From NCBI GenBank assembly GCA_012964265.1, contig DTUH01000079.1, forward strand, positions 1-16,068: 16,068 bases of DNA, in the 5' to 3' direction. A model generated the notes under the pieces. That model saw nothing but the letters and a program-made list of their open reading frames with translations. It did not search any database and was not told the origin of the DNA. Made by a program: the position numbers and the translations under genes. The stretch is from Candidatus Lambdaproteobacteria bacterium (GTDB lineage: Bacteria > SAR324 > NAC60-12). Of this stretch, positions 15,146 through 16,068 are shown in pieces (positions within the stretch are counted from its first letter, which is position 1; each line of letters starts with the position of its first letter).

Positions 15146-15202
15146 GAATTACAGAAAAGTTTTCACTAACCAATCCAAACCAACTCAAGAGCAAAGCAAA
15201 AA

Positions 15203-16068
15203 ATGAATTTATTTGCAGAACGAAATTCCCGCATTGATACCGAAAACGCATTCAAAGTCGGACCGCATATTGTGCTTGTAGAGCAGCAAAAAGGGTTAGT
15301 GATAAAATTGAATTTGGGAGAGCCGGATTTTTCGGTTGCGGAACATATAAAGGATGAAATCCGGCGGCAGCTGGATCTGGACAATACACATTATTGTGAT
15401 CCAAAGGGCTTGCTTTCCCTGCGCAAGTCAATCAGCAATCAGATCAATGAAACACGTGGATTGAGAACTAATCCGGAACATGTGGTTGTCTTTCCGGGAG
15501 GAAAACCGTCCATTGGTTTTGCTCAGCAGGTATACTGTGAACCAGGGGATGAAGTAATTTACCCCAGTCCGGGATTTCCAATTTACGAATCATTCATTCG
15601 TTATGTCCAAGCTATTCCGGTACCGTTGCATCTTGAAGAATCCGCAAATTTTACTTTTTCTCCGGAACAATTGGAAAACTTGATAACGCCAAAAACGAAA
15701 CTAATTTTCCTAAATTTCCCGTCCAATCCAACTGGAGGAGTCGCCGGCCTGGAATTACTCGAAGAAACTGCAAAAGTTATTTTGGAACGCTGTCATCCAA
15801 ACGTTCGCATTTATTCAGATGAAATTTATGAGAACATCATTTTTGACGGACAGTCACACAATTCGATATCCTCAATACCCGAAATGGCCGAACGCACGAT
15901 TATTTCCAGCGGTTTTTCAAAAACTTATGCCTGGACCGGCGGGCGAATCGGTTACGCGGTTTTTCCGACTGTGGAAGAAGCTGACGTTTTTAAAAAACTG
16001 AACATCAATTATTTTTCCTGCGTTCCACCTTACAATCAGGAAGCTGCCAGGGCAGCTCTGGAAAATCC
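15203..16068 (+). CDS. Class I/II (aspartate-type) aminotransferase, 3' end outside window
   Basis: The open frame from ATG 15203 runs off the window after 288 codons without a stop; such enzymes have about 380-420 residues, so about a quarter is missing. It is a PLP fold type I enzyme related to aspartate/aromatic aminotransferases. Motifs are LNLGEPDFSVAEH near 38-50, HYCDPKGLLSLRKSI (the Y-D/T-x-x-x-G-x-x-x-LR element), NFPSNPTGG with N175, IYSDEIYE with D206 pairing to the cofactor ring nitrogen, and SSGFSKTYAWTGGRIGY with K240 as the Schiff-base lysine. GGKPSIGFAQQ replaces the more usual G-x-x-x-A/G-x-x element that binds the cofactor phosphate, still acceptable for the family. The donor substrate cannot be assigned. 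It follows the membrane protein gene closely. Confidence 0.93.
   Translation, partial: MNLFAERNSRIDTENAFKVGPHIVLVEQQKGLVIKLNLGEPDFSVAEHIKDEIRRQLDLDNTHYCDPKGLLSLRKSISNQINETRGLRTNPEHVVVFPGGKPSIGFAQQVYCEPGDEVIYPSPGFPIYESFIRYVQAIPVPLHLEESANFTFSPEQLENLITPKTKLIFLNFPSNPTGGVAGLELLEETAKVILERCHPNVRIYSDEIYENIIFDGQSHNSISSIPEMAERTIISSGFSKTYAWTGGRIGYAVFPTVEEADVFKKLNINYFSCVPPYNQEAARAALEN

Noticed and set aside
1..16068. CRISPR array, insertion sequence, integrase or phage module
   Set aside because: No regularly spaced direct repeats, terminal inverted repeats, transposase or integrase motifs were found on reading both strands.

Overview
The window reads as ordinary chromosomal DNA of a Gram-negative bacterium. 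It is moderately AT-rich, uses the standard code with TGA as a stop, and is tightly packed with short operons on both strands. An exported GlpQ, a TPR lipoprotein and a predicted outer-membrane beta-barrel ending in Phe point to a two-membrane cell. I cannot name the phylum from sequence alone. Several genes lack a clear Shine-Dalgarno site, whereas the agmatinase gene has a strong one.

Layout. On the minus strand, 26-2987 holds tRNA-Leu(UAG), then glpQ, then a two-domain protein (PfkB-type kinase plus a C-terminal domain resembling queuosine salvage hydrolases of the Qng1/DUF2419 family), probably one transcription unit from a promoter at 2997-3025. Positions 3039-4570 (minus) hold a membrane-anchored small protein, a uridine-kinase-like P-loop protein, and an exported charged protein whose stop overlaps the kinase start. 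Positions 4758-10682 (plus) hold a TPR lipoprotein, a stand-alone AICAR transformylase, a GST-family protein, glutaminyl-tRNA synthetase and a predicted outer-membrane barrel. Positions 10719-12116 (plus) encode a class III aminotransferase, followed 6 bp later by the decayed 5' end of a trimethylamine-dehydrogenase-like flavoprotein gene. On the minus strand, 12287-14255 carries a divergent dihydropteroate synthase followed by agmatinase. The right end (plus) has a multi-pass membrane protein and a class I/II aminotransferase cut by the window edge.

How the genes may work together. Agmatinase makes putrescine and urea, and the convergent class III aminotransferase could act on putrescine or another amine, so 10.7-13.3 kb may be an amine or polyamine locus that has lost one oxidoreductase. 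The stand-alone AICAR transformylase implies a separate IMP cyclohydrolase elsewhere in the genome. The DHPS-like protein belongs to folate chemistry, which supplies the formyl donor for AICAR transformylase.

The most interesting object is the kinase-hydrolase fusion at 26-1852. Qng1 hydrolases act on queuosine 5'-monophosphate, and PfkB kinases phosphorylate nucleosides and sugars. The fusion could therefore convert a modified nucleoside to free base plus ribose 5-phosphate in one polypeptide. It also carries a four-cysteine C-terminal motif resembling the iron-sulfur loop of HhH DNA glycosylases. No CRISPR array, insertion sequence or phage module was seen.
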